Source: Desulfobulbus rhabdoformis (GTDB lineage Bacteria > Desulfobacterota > Desulfobulbia > Desulfobulbales > Desulfobulbaceae). From it: a stretch of DNA of 64,000 nt. Made by a program: the position numbers and the translations under genes. The notes under the pieces are model-generated. The model did not search any database and was not told the DNA's origin. It worked only from the letters and a program-made list of their open reading frames with translations. Location of the stretch: NCBI RefSeq assembly GCF_016919065.1, contig NZ_JAFFQA010000022.1:1-64000 (forward strand), read 5' to 3'. This document shows, in pieces, positions 17,394-27,159 of the stretch (position 1 is the first letter of the stretch; each line of letters begins with the position of its first letter).

Positions 17394-19049
17394 ATGAGCA
17401 CAAAAAAGATTTATGATTTTATCATCGTAGGCGGCGGATCCGCCGGAAGTGTATTGACCAACCGGTTAAGCGCCAACCCGGAGCATAAGGTGCTGGTCTT
17501 GGAAGCCGGGCGTACGGACCACTGGTGGGATCCGCGTCTGCACGTTCCTTCGGCCCTGACCTATCTCTTGACCAACGGCATGTATAACTGGATGTACGAG
17601 TCGGATCCCGAGCCCCATATGAATAACCGCCGTATCGCGCAACCGCGCGGTAAGGTGTTGGGTGGGTCAAGCTGCATCAACGGTATGATCTATATTCGCG
17701 GCAATGCCCTGGATTATGAGAAATGGGCTACCTTTGAAGGGCTTGGCGACTGGAGCTACAGCCACTGTCTGCCCTATTTCAAGCGTTTTGAATCCCGTCT
17801 CAAAGGAGCTGACCGCTATCATGGCGTCGGTGGTCCTCTCTACCTGACAACGCCCAAATGTGATAATCCGCTCTTTGATGCCTTTTTTAAAGCTGTGCAG
17901 GAGGCCGGCTATCCTGTCAATGGTGATGTCAACGGCTACCAGCAGGAAGGTTTCTCCAGTTTTGACGGCACGATCTACCGTGGTAGCCGTTGGAACGCGG
18001 CCCGTGCCTATGTCCATCCGGTCCAGAATCGGAGCAATCTGGAAGTGCGCTGTCATGCAATGGCAACCCGTATCCTCTTTGAGGGCAAAAAGGCGGTCGG
18101 TGTGGAGTACCGGAAAGGGAAAAAGGTCCACACCGTCTATGGCAAAGAGATCATCTGCTGCGGCGGTGCTATCAATACTCCCCAGCTACTGCAGCTCTCT
18201 GGTGTGGGGGATCCCGAGTTGCTCGGGAGCCTCGGAATCCAGACCGTAGCCGAGCTGCCCGGTGTCGGTGAAAATCTGCAGGATCACCTTGAGCTTTATG
18301 TCCAGTATCAGGCATCCAAACCGGTGAGCCTCTATCCGGCGCTTAAACCGGTCAAGAAGGCTATGCTTGCAATCCAGTGGCTTCTCAAGGGGGAAGGCCT
18401 TGCCGCCAGCAACCATTTCGAAGCGGGCGGTTTCATCCGCAGCAACGATGAGGTCAAGTATCCCAATATCCAGTTCCATTTCCTGCCCATAGCCATTCGC
18501 TATGACGGAAGTGCCCCGGCAGAGGGACACGGCTTCCAGCTGCATGTGGGCCCGATGAACTCTGATGTCCGCGGTCACGTCAGGATCAAATCCGCTGACC
18601 CCTCCCAGCATCCCTCCATTCTCTTTAATTACCTCTCCACCGAGCAGGAGCGCAAAGAGTGGATCGAGGCCATTCGCTGCTCACGCAATATCATTGCCCA
18701 ACCGGCCTTTGATGAGCTGCGCGGCAAGGAGCTGGCTCCAGGGGCCGATTGCCAGAGTGATGAGGAGATCCTTGATTTCGTGGCTCGGGAAGGAGAGAGC
18801 GCCTATCATCCGAGCTGCACCTGTAAGATGGGCTACGATGATATGTCCGTCTGCGACAGCAATCTCAAGGTCCACGGTGTGGAAAATCTGCGCTTGGTGG
18901 ATGCCTCGGTCATGCCCGCGATCACGAACGGCAATATCTATGCCCCGGTTATGATGATCGGTGAAAAGGCGGCTGACCTTATTCTCGGCAACACCATGCT
19001 CACCCCGGACAACAGCCCGTTCTATGTTCATAACGCGGATAACAAATAA
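17394..19049 (+). CDS. betA: Choline dehydrogenase (GMC flavoprotein)
   Basis: A 551-residue GMC oxidoreductase that oxidises choline to betaine aldehyde using FAD and the respiratory chain. The FAD-binding loop is at the N-terminus (IIVGGGSAGSVLTNRL); GMC signatures PRGKVLGGSSCINGMIY and GAINTPQLLQLSGVGD are present, and the catalytic His lies in SAYHPSCTCKMG. The ATG at 17394 follows GGGAGGAG. It is flanked by the GntR regulator and betB in one operon, which supports choline rather than another alcohol as substrate. Confidence 0.88.
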   Translation: MSTKKIYDFIIVGGGSAGSVLTNRLSANPEHKVLVLEAGRTDHWWDPRLHVPSALTYLLTNGMYNWMYESDPEPHMNNRRIAQPRGKVLGGSSCINGMIYIRGNALDYEKWATFEGLGDWSYSHCLPYFKRFESRLKGADRYHGVGGPLYLTTPKCDNPLFDAFFKAVQEAGYPVNGDVNGYQQEGFSSFDGTIYRGSRWNAARAYVHPVQNRSNLEVRCHAMATRILFEGKKAVGVEYRKGKKVHTVYGKEIICCGGAINTPQLLQLSGVGDPELLGSLGIQTVAELPGVGENLQDHLELYVQYQASKPVSLYPALKPVKKAMLAIQWLLKGEGLAASNHFEAGGFIRSNDEVKYPNIQFHFLPIAIRYDGSAPAEGHGFQLHVGPMNSDVRGHVRIKSADPSQHPSILFNYLSTEQERKEWIEAIRCSRNIIAQPAFDELRGKELAPGADCQSDEEILDFVAREGESAYHPSCTCKMGYDDMSVCDSNLKVHGVENLRLVDASVMPAITNGNIYAPVMMIGEKAADLILGNTMLTPDNSPFYVHNADNK

Positions 19050-19070
19050 TCCTCTACCAGGCAGTAATCC

Positions 19071-20546
19071 ATGAAACAACGCATGTATATAAATGGAGCC
19101 TGGGTCGAGGCACAGGCAAAAGCGACGCGGGCAATTTTCAACCCGGCCAATGGTGCAACTATTGCCGAGGTTCCAGAGGCAGATCGCGAAGATGCGCGGC
19201 TGGCTATTGCAGCCGCTCGCGAAGCTTTTGACAACGGCCCCTGGCCCCATCTCCCGGCAAGTCAACGTGGCGAGCTGGTCTATAAACTCGGTGTTCTCAT
19301 AGAAGAAAACGCCGAGGAGCTTGCCCGGCTGGAGAGCCTGGATACCGGCAAAACAGTGGAAGAGAGCCGCTGGGATATGGCTGATATTGCAGGTATCTTT
19401 AAATATTACGGTGGCCTGGCCGACAAAATGGGCGGTGAGGTGATCGATGCGCCCACTGAGACCGCGACCTCTGTGGTGGTCCGTGAGCCGGTTGGGGTCT
19501 GTGGCCAGATTTCCCCCTGGAACTATCCCCTGCTGCAGGCGGCCTGGAAGATGGCCCCTGCCCTGGCCGCCGGTTGCACCCTGATCATGAAGCCTAGCGA
19601 AATTACCCCTATGACCGCGATTCGTGTCACCGAGCTGGCGGAAAGCCTCGACTTTCCTCCAGGAGTGATCAATCTCTTGCTTGGTCCGGGGGACCCTGTC
19701 GGTGCCGAGCTTTCGGAAAGTCCGTTGGTCGATCTGATCTCCTTTACCGGCGGCATTGCCACCGGCAAAAAGATCATGTGTGCGGCAAGCGGCAACGTGA
19801 AAAAAGTCGCCCTCGAGTTGGGCGGAAAAAATCCCAACATCATCTTTGCCGACGCCGATTTTGATGTGGCCCTTGACTATGTGCTCAACGGCGTCTTTTT
19901 CCATGCCGGACAGATCTGTTCCGCCGGTGCCCGGGTGATGGTCGAACGTCCCCTCCACGACCGTCTGGTTGCAGAATTGCGCAAACGGATGGCTGCCATC
20001 AAGGTTGGCGACGGATTTGCGGAAGGGACCGAGATGGGCCCCCTTATTTCACAGGCCCATCGGGACAAGGTTGAGCGCTATGTGGTCATCGCCCAGGAGG
20101 AAGGGGCCAAGCTCGTTCTGGGGGGGAAGCGTCCGGATGATCCAGCCCTGCAAAACGGGTTTTTCTATCTGCCCACGCTCTTTGATCAGTGCGAAAACGA
20201 TATGCGCATTGTCCAGGAAGAGGTCTTTGGCCCGGTTATTACCATTGAAACTTTTGATACTGAGGAAGAGGCCCTTGAGCGTGCCAATTCCACCATCTAT
20301 GGCCTGTCGGCCGGTTTCTGGACGGGCGACCAGGCCCGCATAAAACGTATGACCCGGGGCCTTCGTTTCGGAACGGTCTGGGTCAATGATTTTAATGTCT
20401 ATTTCACCCAGGCGCCCTGGGGCGGTTATAAACAATCCGGCCTGGGCAGAGAGCTCGGCATGAGCGGCCTGGAAGAATATACCGAGCAAAAACATATCTA
20501 TCATAACCATCAACCCCAGCCTCTTCACTGGTTTGGTCGCTCGTAG
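19071..20546 (+). CDS. betB: Betaine-aldehyde dehydrogenase
   Basis: A 491-residue NAD-dependent aldehyde dehydrogenase that completes choline conversion to glycine betaine. Motifs: SPWNYPLLQ, the general base in VALELGGKNP, and the catalytic Cys in FHAGQICSAG. It follows betA by 21 bases. The product betaine protects against osmotic stress and can also feed methyl transfer. A family 1 palindrome lies 16 bases past the stop and the binding-protein gene comes next. Confidence 0.88.
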   Translation: MKQRMYINGAWVEAQAKATRAIFNPANGATIAEVPEADREDARLAIAAAREAFDNGPWPHLPASQRGELVYKLGVLIEENAEELARLESLDTGKTVEESRWDMADIAGIFKYYGGLADKMGGEVIDAPTETATSVVVREPVGVCGQISPWNYPLLQAAWKMAPALAAGCTLIMKPSEITPMTAIRVTELAESLDFPPGVINLLLGPGDPVGAELSESPLVDLISFTGGIATGKKIMCAASGNVKKVALELGGKNPNIIFADADFDVALDYVLNGVFFHAGQICSAGARVMVERPLHDRLVAELRKRMAAIKVGDGFAEGTEMGPLISQAHRDKVERYVVIAQEEGAKLVLGGKRPDDPALQNGFFYLPTLFDQCENDMRIVQEEVFGPVITIETFDTEEEALERANSTIYGLSAGFWTGDQARIKRMTRGLRFGTVWVNDFNVYFTQAPWGGYKQSGLGRELGMSGLEEYTEQKHIYHNHQPQPLHWFGRS

Positions 20547-20561
20547 GGGCGCGGACTCTTT

Positions 20562-20597
20562 CCTGAATCAGTGACCACACGCCATAACGGATTCAGG
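20562..20597. repeat. Family 1 end pair forming a hairpin in the choline operon
   Basis: CCTGAATCAGTG and AACGGATTCAGG, 12 bases apart, form an imperfect stem between betB and the binding-protein gene. It could weaken readthrough into that gene or stabilise the betB message. Confidence 0.65.
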
Positions 20598-20642
20598 TGT
20601 TTGAGTGGGGTTGTCTTTTCAACATGCAAAGGAAAAGGAGCT

Positions 20643-21593
20643 ATGAAACGAATCAGTTCTGTGAAACGAGTTGTCCTCTGTACTCTTTTTGCTGTTCTTT
20701 TGGCCGTACCCAGCCAGGCAGCTGAACAAAAAGTCCGCTTTGCCAGCGTCAGCTGGACCGGTGTCACCATTAAGACCGAGCTTGCAGTACATATCCTCAA
20801 CACGCTGGGCTACAAGGCGAGCAACGTCATGGTGTCAGTCCCCATTGTCTATAATGCCATGGCCACAGGTGAAGCCGATGTGTTTCTGGGCAACTGGATG
20901 CCCTCCATGGCCTCCATTGCCGACCCCTATTTTAAAAAGGGTACCGTGGTTCAATATATTGCCAACATGCCCGGAGCCAAATACACCCTGGCGGTTCCCA
21001 GCTATGTCTATGATGGTGGGCTGAAGGACTTCAGCGACATCGCCAAATATGCTGATAAGCTTGAGCATAAAATATACGGCATCGAAGAAGGCAACGACGG
21101 TAATGAGATCATTCAGGCGATGATGGATAAAGATATGTTTGGCCTGAAAAATTTCAAAGTGGTCTCCTCCAGTGAACAGGGCATGCTTTCCCAGGTGCAG
21201 GCATTCGCTCGGAATCAAAAATGGATTGTGTTCCTGGGGTGGGCTCCGCACTACATGAATGAGATCATCGATATGAAGTATCTCACCGGCAGCCAGGCCG
21301 ACACCTTTGGCGATAACGACGGGACAGCCACTGTCTATACCAATATTCGCAAAGGGTTTGACAAAGAACAGCCCAATGTGGCCCTGTTTCTGAAAAATCT
21401 GACCTTTCCCGTTGCCATGATCAATCAGATCATGGGCACTATGCACAAAGACACCAACCTCCAGCCCAAAGAAGCCGGGCTGAACTGGTTGAAAACACAC
21501 CCCGAGGTCTATGAGGGGTGGCTCAAAGGGGTGAAAACAGCAGACGGCAAACCTGCTTTGCCTGTGTTTGCCAAGACCATGGCTGGAAAATAA
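20643..21593 (+). CDS. Glycine betaine/choline ABC transporter substrate-binding protein (OpuAC/ChoX type)
   Basis: A 316-residue exported binding protein. A signal peptide spans residues 1-24 (VVLCTLFAVLLAVPSQA). The remainder is the OpuAC fold with ligand-cage residues typical of the family (VSWTGVTIKTE, ADVFLGNWMPSM, WIVFLGWAPHYMN). It would capture choline or betaine outside the cytoplasmic membrane. The ATG at 20643 follows AAAGGAG; the upstream frame is not used. No ATPase or permease genes follow, so the transporter core must be encoded elsewhere. A strong terminator ends the operon. Confidence 0.88.
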   Translation: MKRISSVKRVVLCTLFAVLLAVPSQAAEQKVRFASVSWTGVTIKTELAVHILNTLGYKASNVMVSVPIVYNAMATGEADVFLGNWMPSMASIADPYFKKGTVVQYIANMPGAKYTLAVPSYVYDGGLKDFSDIAKYADKLEHKIYGIEEGNDGNEIIQAMMDKDMFGLKNFKVVSSSEQGMLSQVQAFARNQKWIVFLGWAPHYMNEIIDMKYLTGSQADTFGDNDGTATVYTNIRKGFDKEQPNVALFLKNLTFPVAMINQIMGTMHKDTNLQPKEAGLNWLKTHPEVYEGWLKGVKTADGKPALPVFAKTMAGK

Positions 21594-21635
21594 AGGCTGC
21601 TGTTCAGAAAGGTTCGTTGAGCCTTTCGTCGGGTA

Positions 21636-21678
21636 TAAAAGGCCAGATGCGCAGATCGTGCGCATCTGGCCTTTTTTG
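21636..21678 (+). terminator. Intrinsic terminator after the choline operon
   Basis: GGCCAGATGCGCA and TGCGCATCTGGCC form a perfect 13-base stem around a short loop, followed by TTTTTTG. Confidence 0.93.
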
Positions 21679-22011
21679 TTTGAATTTTCAGAGTGGCCGC
21701 ACATCAGGTTTATTCCAATTTTGTCTTTTCAAGTGGACAAACTTGTGAGACAATGCCTCTGTGTTTTTCTCTACCTGAATCCGTGACAGCGGGGTGGTTG
21801 GTTATCTGCTTAAAAGCACACGAATTTTTTGAATAATTGCTTTTTCTTCCAGGTATGTCGTCTGCGGTTATCTGAGCTTGTTGAAAAATTTTATTCTCCA
21901 CAACACTCGTGTCACAATTTTGTCACAAATATTTTGATGCTTCATCTACAATGGCGTGTTGATGAACGCTCATTGGTTCAGGTCCAATATAGAGGTTACT
22001 GGAGACGGATC
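21679..22011. other. Leader of the second chemoreceptor, with a solitary family 1 end
   Basis: CCTGAATCCGTGACAGCGG lies at 21774-21792. The reading frame of the chemoreceptor stays open back to 21829 but has no start signal or membrane segment there, so the region is taken as promoter and leader. Confidence 0.45.
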
Positions 22012-23709
22012 ATGCTGAACAGTTGGACCATTGGTAAAAAACTTATCCTTTCATTTTTGGGCCTTGCGCTCGTTTTTCTCCTAAGCGGTTTGTATGCAAA
22101 ATTCACGATTGATGAAATTCGTATTAAAGGATCGATGTATCACAAGATCATCGATAACAAGGATCTGATTGCGGATATTCTTCCCCCGCCCAACTATATA
22201 ATCGAGAGCTATCTCTGTGCCATGGATGCGGCCACAGCAGAAAAGGATTCCTCTTTGCGTAAACAGCTGATTGTGCGTTTGCAGGAGCTTTTTCAGGGGA
22301 GTGGCTATTTCAAGGATCGTATCAGGTTCTGGGAGGAAAATTTGACCAACGAAGAGATTCGGACCGTTTTCCTCCATGAGGCCGCCGTACGGGCACGAAA
22401 TTTTTACTCGATTGCCTTGGGGGGTTTTGCCGATGCCATCAATAGAAATGAGATGGAACAGGCGCAGCGCATCTTTTATCAGCAACTCAAACCGGAATAC
22501 CTGGCCCATCGAAAGGCCATTGACCGGGTTGTTGCCCTGGCCAATCAAGAGTTTTCTGCCTTGGAGGATCGGTCGGTCAAACTGCTAAACAATCGATTGC
22601 TCACCATGGGGGTGTTGTTCGTTGCCTTGATCGGTTTGGCGCTGGCTCTTGGAGTCATCATCTCGCGGGGAATCAGTCGGCCGATTACAGCAGGCGTCAA
22701 GATTCTTGAGCAGGTCGCACAAGGGGATATGCAGCAGAGCATCCCCCCTGCCTTATTGAATCGTGGCGATGAGGTGGGGCAGATGGCGGCCTCCCTGAGC
22801 AGACTGGTGACGCAGCTTGGTGGGATGATTCGTGAGGTCGTCAACGATGTGCATCGACTGACCGCCTCTTCGGGTGAGCTGACAACCATCTCAGGGAATC
22901 TGTTGCTTTCCGCTCAGGATACCTCCCAACGGTCGATATCCGTTGCCACTTCGGCTGAACAGGTGAATGTTAATATGCAGTCCGTGGCCAGCGCCACGGA
23001 ACAGTCTTCGACCAATGTATCCCTGGTTGCCTCGTCTACCGAGGAGATGATTGCCATGATTAATGAGATTGCCCAGAACGCCGATAATGCACGCTCCATA
23101 TCGGCCAAGGCGGTGGATCAGGCAACGCTCACCTCAGATAAAATGTCCTCTCTTGGGGATTCGGCCCGCAATATCGGTCGTGTTACCGAGACCATCACCG
23201 AAATTTCCGAGCAGACCAATCTGCTTGCGCTTAATGCCACCATCGAGGCCGCGCGTGCGGGAGAAGCGGGAAAGGGGTTTGCTGTCGTTGCCAATGAAAT
23301 CAAGGAACTGGCCAGGCAGACCGCCGCAGCAACGGTGGATATTAAAGAGCAGATAGCCGAGATGCAGCAGACTGCGGAAGGCACCATTAAGGATATCGGT
23401 TCGATTTCCGAGGTAATCGAGGAAATAAACACCATGATCAGCAGTATAGCCGCAGCCGTGGACGAGCAGACCTCGACATCCAGAGAAATTGCCGGCAGTA
23501 TTGAGTTCGCCTCCCAGGGGATCAGCGAGGTCAACCACAACATCGCTCAAAGCACCGGAGTGATTTCCGGGATCAACCAGGAGATCAGCACTATCAGCCA
23601 GCAGTCCACCCAGGTGGAAACCGGGAGTCGACAGGTGCAGGCGAGTGCGGAAGCACTCAGTTCTCTCGCCCGTCAACTGGAGACGATCGCGACGAAGTTC
23701 AACGTCTGA
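22012..23709 (+). CDS. Methyl-accepting chemotaxis protein with helical sensor domain
   Basis: A 565-residue chemoreceptor. Membrane segments lie near residues 12-30 and 195-215, with a helical periplasmic domain of about 160 residues between. A HAMP domain ([19 protein letters not shown]) and a long signalling coiled coil follow, with the tip [20 protein letters not shown] identical to that of the receptor at 14109-16106. The ATG at 22012 is preceded by GGAG; a longer in-frame start at 21829 would add 61 unlikely residues. Ligand unknown. Confidence 0.9.
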   Translation: MLNSWTIGKKLILSFLGLALVFLLSGLYAKFTIDEIRIKGSMYHKIIDNKDLIADILPPPNYIIESYLCAMDAATAEKDSSLRKQLIVRLQELFQGSGYFKDRIRFWEENLTNEEIRTVFLHEAAVRARNFYSIALGGFADAINRNEMEQAQRIFYQQLKPEYLAHRKAIDRVVALANQEFSALEDRSVKLLNNRLLTMGVLFVALIGLALALGVIISRGISRPITAGVKILEQVAQGDMQQSIPPALLNRGDEVGQMAASLSRLVTQLGGMIREVVNDVHRLTASSGELTTISGNLLLSAQDTSQRSISVATSAEQVNVNMQSVASATEQSSTNVSLVASSTEEMIAMINEIAQNADNARSISAKAVDQATLTSDKMSSLGDSARNIGRVTETITEISEQTNLLALNATIEAARAGEAGKGFAVVANEIKELARQTAAATVDIKEQIAEMQQTAEGTIKDIGSISEVIEEINTMISSIAAAVDEQTSTSREIAGSIEFASQGISEVNHNIAQSTGVISGINQEISTISQQSTQVETGSRQVQASAEALSSLARQLETIATKFNV

Positions 23710-23741
23710 TCCAGGAAGGATTCAGGGGAAATCTGGGACAA

Positions 23742-25595
23742 TTATTTTTTCCCGCAGTCCTGACAGCGGGTGAGGGTCATCTCGCAGCGCTCGCAATGAA
23801 ATTCCACCCGATAACAGCCGGTATTGTCTTTGAGGAAAAGAGGTTCGCTACTCCTCATCAGCGTACCGGCTATTTTGTCGCAGATTCCCAGCTGTCGCCT
23901 GAGACAGTATTTGGTGGACATCAGTTCGGGGTGCTCTGCCCTGTGCGGAGAGAGGGCCGCCGGATCGACTTGGGCAATGCCGTGCCGCCGAAAAAAAGCC
24001 GCGGCCCGGCTGTTGCAGATGTTCTCCCGGTAGTCGATCTGGTCTGCGATCCAGGGGGTACTGTTGGGAACGATTTCAGCCCGATCGCGGACATAGGATT
24101 GGAGTCTTTGTGCGCGATGATGGTCGAGCGCCTGTCTGCGTAATTGGTTAAGGACTGATGCCGGAACAAAGAGGTGGGGATCCAGCCGCACCTCGATTGA
24201 ACGCACGCTGAAAGCCGTCCCTCCACTTTTTTGCAACTGTTTTTTGGCGATACGCTCGATCGTACCGGGTGTTGTCGCCATTTCCGGGCTGATGCTGAGC
24301 CCGGTCTCCGAGCAAATTCCATCCTCATCTTTAATCCTGAGTACAAGCCCTGTTTCAGATGCACCAAGACGCATGTCGACATCCAGGCTCCTGCAGCTTT
24401 GGGACTGCTCCAGCAGTTTGCCAAAGGCAACATCGCTATTGCGAAAGAGTTCCATCCCCTTGCATACGCCTATTCGATTCAGCGGATCCTTGGTAAAAAT
24501 GCGGTTTCCTTCTACCCGGTTCACCCGGAGGCCAATCAGATTGCCGCTCTGGTCGAAAAAGCAGAGTCCATCCCCATTATGCAGCGCTTCTTCCCCGTCG
24601 ATAACAAAGGAGGTTGCGTCAAGAGAGAGGACCTCTCCCACTCGTTTACCAATGGATTTTGGGGTCCGTATTTCCGCCATGTTGGTTTTGGGAGCCCGTA
24701 GAAAATAATCGGTTGCTCCTCGGCTGAAGGATCGGGCGGGATCGGGCGAAAAACAGAAGCGGCAGCCTCCGCTCGATGCACGGATAAGATCGGGGCGGCT
24801 GTCAATGATGGTGTCCAGGGCCTGCCGGTAGCGTGCGGTCACATTTTTTACATAGAGGCTGTCCTTCAACCGACCTTCAATTTTAAAGGATCGTACCCCG
24901 GCGTTGATGAGATCGGTTAAATGGCGGGAGAGATCCAGGTCCTTGAGGCTCAGCAGGTAACGATCTTGGGCTAGGACCTTGCCCTTTTTATCCTGGAGGG
25001 TAAACTTATGCCGGCAAAATTGAGCACATTGACCACGGTTGGCGCTACGTCCAGCCATGATTTCTGAGATATAGCACTGACCGCTGTAACAAACGCAGAG
25101 GGCGCCATGGACAAAGCACTCCAGCGGTACCGAGGTGGCCGCCTTGATCGTCTGAATCTGGGCCAGACTCAACTCGCGGGCCAAAACCACCTGGGTAAAG
25201 CCGACCCGCTCAAGAAAACGCACTTTTTGCGGAGTCCGATTATTGAGTTGGGTTGAGGCATGGAGCGGGATAGGAGGCAGGTCGCATTCAAGCAGCCCCA
25301 GATCCTGGATAATGAGGGCGTCGACTCCGATGGCATCAAGCTGATGACAGAGTTGCACCGCCTGGGGTAACTCATCTTCAGTAAAAAGCGTATTGAGTGC
25401 AACATAGACCCGTGCTCGAAAGAGGTGAGCATACTGGACCAGCTGCTTAATATCTTCCAAACTGTTGCTGGCAGCGGCACGGGCTCCAAAGAGGGGGCCG
25501 CCGATATAGACCGCATCAGCGCCGTGTTCTATGGCGGCTATGCCGCAGGCCAGATCCCGTGCAGGAGCTAAAAGTTCAATGTCCCGTGTGTGCAT
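23742..25595 (-). CDS. U32 family protein, RlhA-like 23S rRNA hydroxylation factor
   Basis: A 617-residue U32 protein, classed historically as a peptidase. The U32 signature region is seen at residues 165-200 (ECFVHGALCVCYSGQCYIS then GRSANRGQCAQFCR), supplying Cys ligands for an Fe-S cluster. The length and the C-terminal extension agree with RlhA (YdcP), which hydroxylates a cytidine in 23S rRNA. The very end has two CxxC pairs (CERCEMTLTRCQDCGKK), a possible zinc ribbon. It is convergent with the chemoreceptor. The rRNA role is from family knowledge. Confidence 0.78.
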   Translation of the reverse strand: MHTRDIELLAPARDLACGIAAIEHGADAVYIGGPLFGARAAASNSLEDIKQLVQYAHLFRARVYVALNTLFTEDELPQAVQLCHQLDAIGVDALIIQDLGLLECDLPPIPLHASTQLNNRTPQKVRFLERVGFTQVVLARELSLAQIQTIKAATSVPLECFVHGALCVCYSGQCYISEIMAGRSANRGQCAQFCRHKFTLQDKKGKVLAQDRYLLSLKDLDLSRHLTDLINAGVRSFKIEGRLKDSLYVKNVTARYRQALDTIIDSRPDLIRASSGGCRFCFSPDPARSFSRGATDYFLRAPKTNMAEIRTPKSIGKRVGEVLSLDATSFVIDGEEALHNGDGLCFFDQSGNLIGLRVNRVEGNRIFTKDPLNRIGVCKGMELFRNSDVAFGKLLEQSQSCRSLDVDMRLGASETGLVLRIKDEDGICSETGLSISPEMATTPGTIERIAKKQLQKSGGTAFSVRSIEVRLDPHLFVPASVLNQLRRQALDHHRAQRLQSYVRDRAEIVPNSTPWIADQIDYRENICNSRAAAFFRRHGIAQVDPAALSPHRAEHPELMSTKYCLRRQLGICDKIAGTLMRSSEPLFLKDNTGCYRVEFHCERCEMTLTRCQDCGKK

Positions 25596-25677
25596 AGATG
25601 TCCTTAAGGTCGGGTATTGAAAAGAGACTGAATCTAAGCTGTTATCCCTGTGTAACCAGCGTAAACGAGCATCTCTG

Positions 25678-26679
25678 ATGAAACGAGCAAGAAGAATCCT
25701 GTCGGTAGCCTGTACTCTGATTTGTATTGTGTCAGCCAGCGTGGTTCTGGCCGCACCACCGGTGCTGCGTCTTCCGATAGCCTGTCGCCTTGGCGATACC
25801 TGCTATATCCAGAATTTTTATGACCATGATCCAGGCCCTCAGTACCACGACTATACCTGCGGCCATCTCACCTATGATGGGCACCGGGGAACCGATTTCG
25901 CTCTTCCTACCTTAAAGATGATGGAGCAGGGCGTCAATGTCCTGGCGGCGGCTTCCGGTACGGTTGTCGCTGTTCGCGATGGTGAGCCGGATCTCTCCAT
26001 ACGAGAACGCGGGATTGCGGCCCTGGATGGAAAAGATGCGGGCAATGGGGTGCGTATTCGCCATCAAGATGGCTGGGAAACCCAGTATTCGCATATGAAA
26101 CACGACTCTATCGTGGTGCGGGCGGGGGACCGGGTACGAGCCGGGCAGGTACTCGGGCAGGTCGGGCTTTCCGGCAACACCGAGTTTCCCCATCTCCACT
26201 TTTCCCTGCGTTATCAGGGACACGATATTGATCCTTTCGCACCCAAGTCAGGCCCCTGTGGTTCCAGCCAACATGTACTTTGGTCAGCTGAGCTGAAAAA
26301 GAGCATGCAATATAAGCCGACAGGGCTTTTGCAGGCTGGTTTCTCAACAGAAATCCCAGAGCGAAGTCGGGTGGATAACAAAACCTATGATAAGCAGTTT
26401 ATAAAAAACAACGCGCCAGCATTGATTTTTTGGTCAGTCGTCTACGGTATCCAAAAGGGAGATCAGGTTGAATTGCACCTCTACGATACGTCCGGCAGAC
26501 CGTTGTATCAGAAGAAGAGCAAGGCAACAAAGAATCAGGCCATGCTTTTTGCCTATGCCGGGAAACGGCGCAGTAGGGCGATGTGGCCTCTCGGCCGTTA
26601 CAGAGGACGGGTGCTTCTCAGGCGTGATCAGTCAGTGGTCCTGGATACAACCAGAGTTATCACTATCGAGGCACGATAA
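25678..26679 (+). CDS. Secreted M23 (LytM) family metallopeptidase
   Basis: A 333-residue exported protein. A signal peptide covers residues 1-25. The LytM domain spans about 65-185: first zinc His and Asp in DGHRGTDFALP, the second motif in HLHFSLRYQGHDIDPF, with QYSHM between. All catalytic residues look intact, so it could cut peptide cross-links in murein. The last 130 residues form a separate, beta-rich tail of unknown role. It starts about 80 bases from the divergent U32 gene. Confidence 0.88.
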   Translation: MKRARRILSVACTLICIVSASVVLAAPPVLRLPIACRLGDTCYIQNFYDHDPGPQYHDYTCGHLTYDGHRGTDFALPTLKMMEQGVNVLAAASGTVVAVRDGEPDLSIRERGIAALDGKDAGNGVRIRHQDGWETQYSHMKHDSIVVRAGDRVRAGQVLGQVGLSGNTEFPHLHFSLRYQGHDIDPFAPKSGPCGSSQHVLWSAELKKSMQYKPTGLLQAGFSTEIPERSRVDNKTYDKQFIKNNAPALIFWSVVYGIQKGDQVELHLYDTSGRPLYQKKSKATKNQAMLFAYAGKRRSRAMWPLGRYRGRVLLRRDQSVVLDTTRVITIEAR

Positions 26680-26693
26680 TTCTGGTCCGGGAA

Positions 26694-27065
26694 TCAGAGG
26701 GCGATGTTGCGTTCTTTAAGATCCCGTGGAGTGAGTTCGTAACGTTCCAGGAGTCGCATGATTTTGTTTCTTGGCGGAATGTTGGAGAGAAAGAGGAGCA
26801 CAAGCAGGATTGCAAAAACCAGTTTGCTGATAGGCGCACCGTTGACGTAGGAGGTGTAGGCCAAGGGAAAGAAGACCACCCCCATGTAGAGCATCCGTTC
26901 ATAGGCGGTCTTCAAGAGGATGATCAGCTCATGAAATCCCTCCGCATCCATCTCCGGGAAATCTTGCTGACTCAATTCAGAGACCCGTTGGCGCCTGATT
27001 TGAAAGAGGTAGACAATGGCCAGTCCGGCAAAAAAATAGACAAAAGCAGAGATAGAAGCGGGCAT
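26694..27065 (-). CDS. Small membrane protein of unknown function
   Basis: A 123-residue protein with an N-terminal membrane segment (residues 5-22) and two more near residues 58-75 and 78-95. The C-terminal tail is basic. No family was recognised. It is separated from the exporter gene upstream by a terminator and is convergent with the M23 gene, 15 bases away. Confidence 0.6.
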   Translation of the reverse strand: MPASISAFVYFFAGLAIVYLFQIRRQRVSELSQQDFPEMDAEGFHELIILLKTAYERMLYMGVVFFPLAYTSYVNGAPISKLVFAILLVLLFLSNIPPRNKIMRLLERYELTPRDLKERNIAL

Positions 27066-27095
27066 GGGAATACTGGGTAGATGAGTAAAAGGATA

Positions 27096-27123
27096 CTCGC
27101 CCGAAGGATGACCTTCGGGCGAG
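27096..27123 (-). terminator. Terminator after the YeiH-type exporter
   Basis: CTCGCCCGAAGG and CCTTCGGGCGAG form a perfect 12-base stem with an ATGA loop. On the minus strand it is followed by a T-rich run interrupted by ATCC, about 40 bases past the exporter stop. Confidence 0.78.
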
Positions 27124-27159
27124 CCTCTTTGACTGTACAGAAACGTTTGTAAGGCGGTC

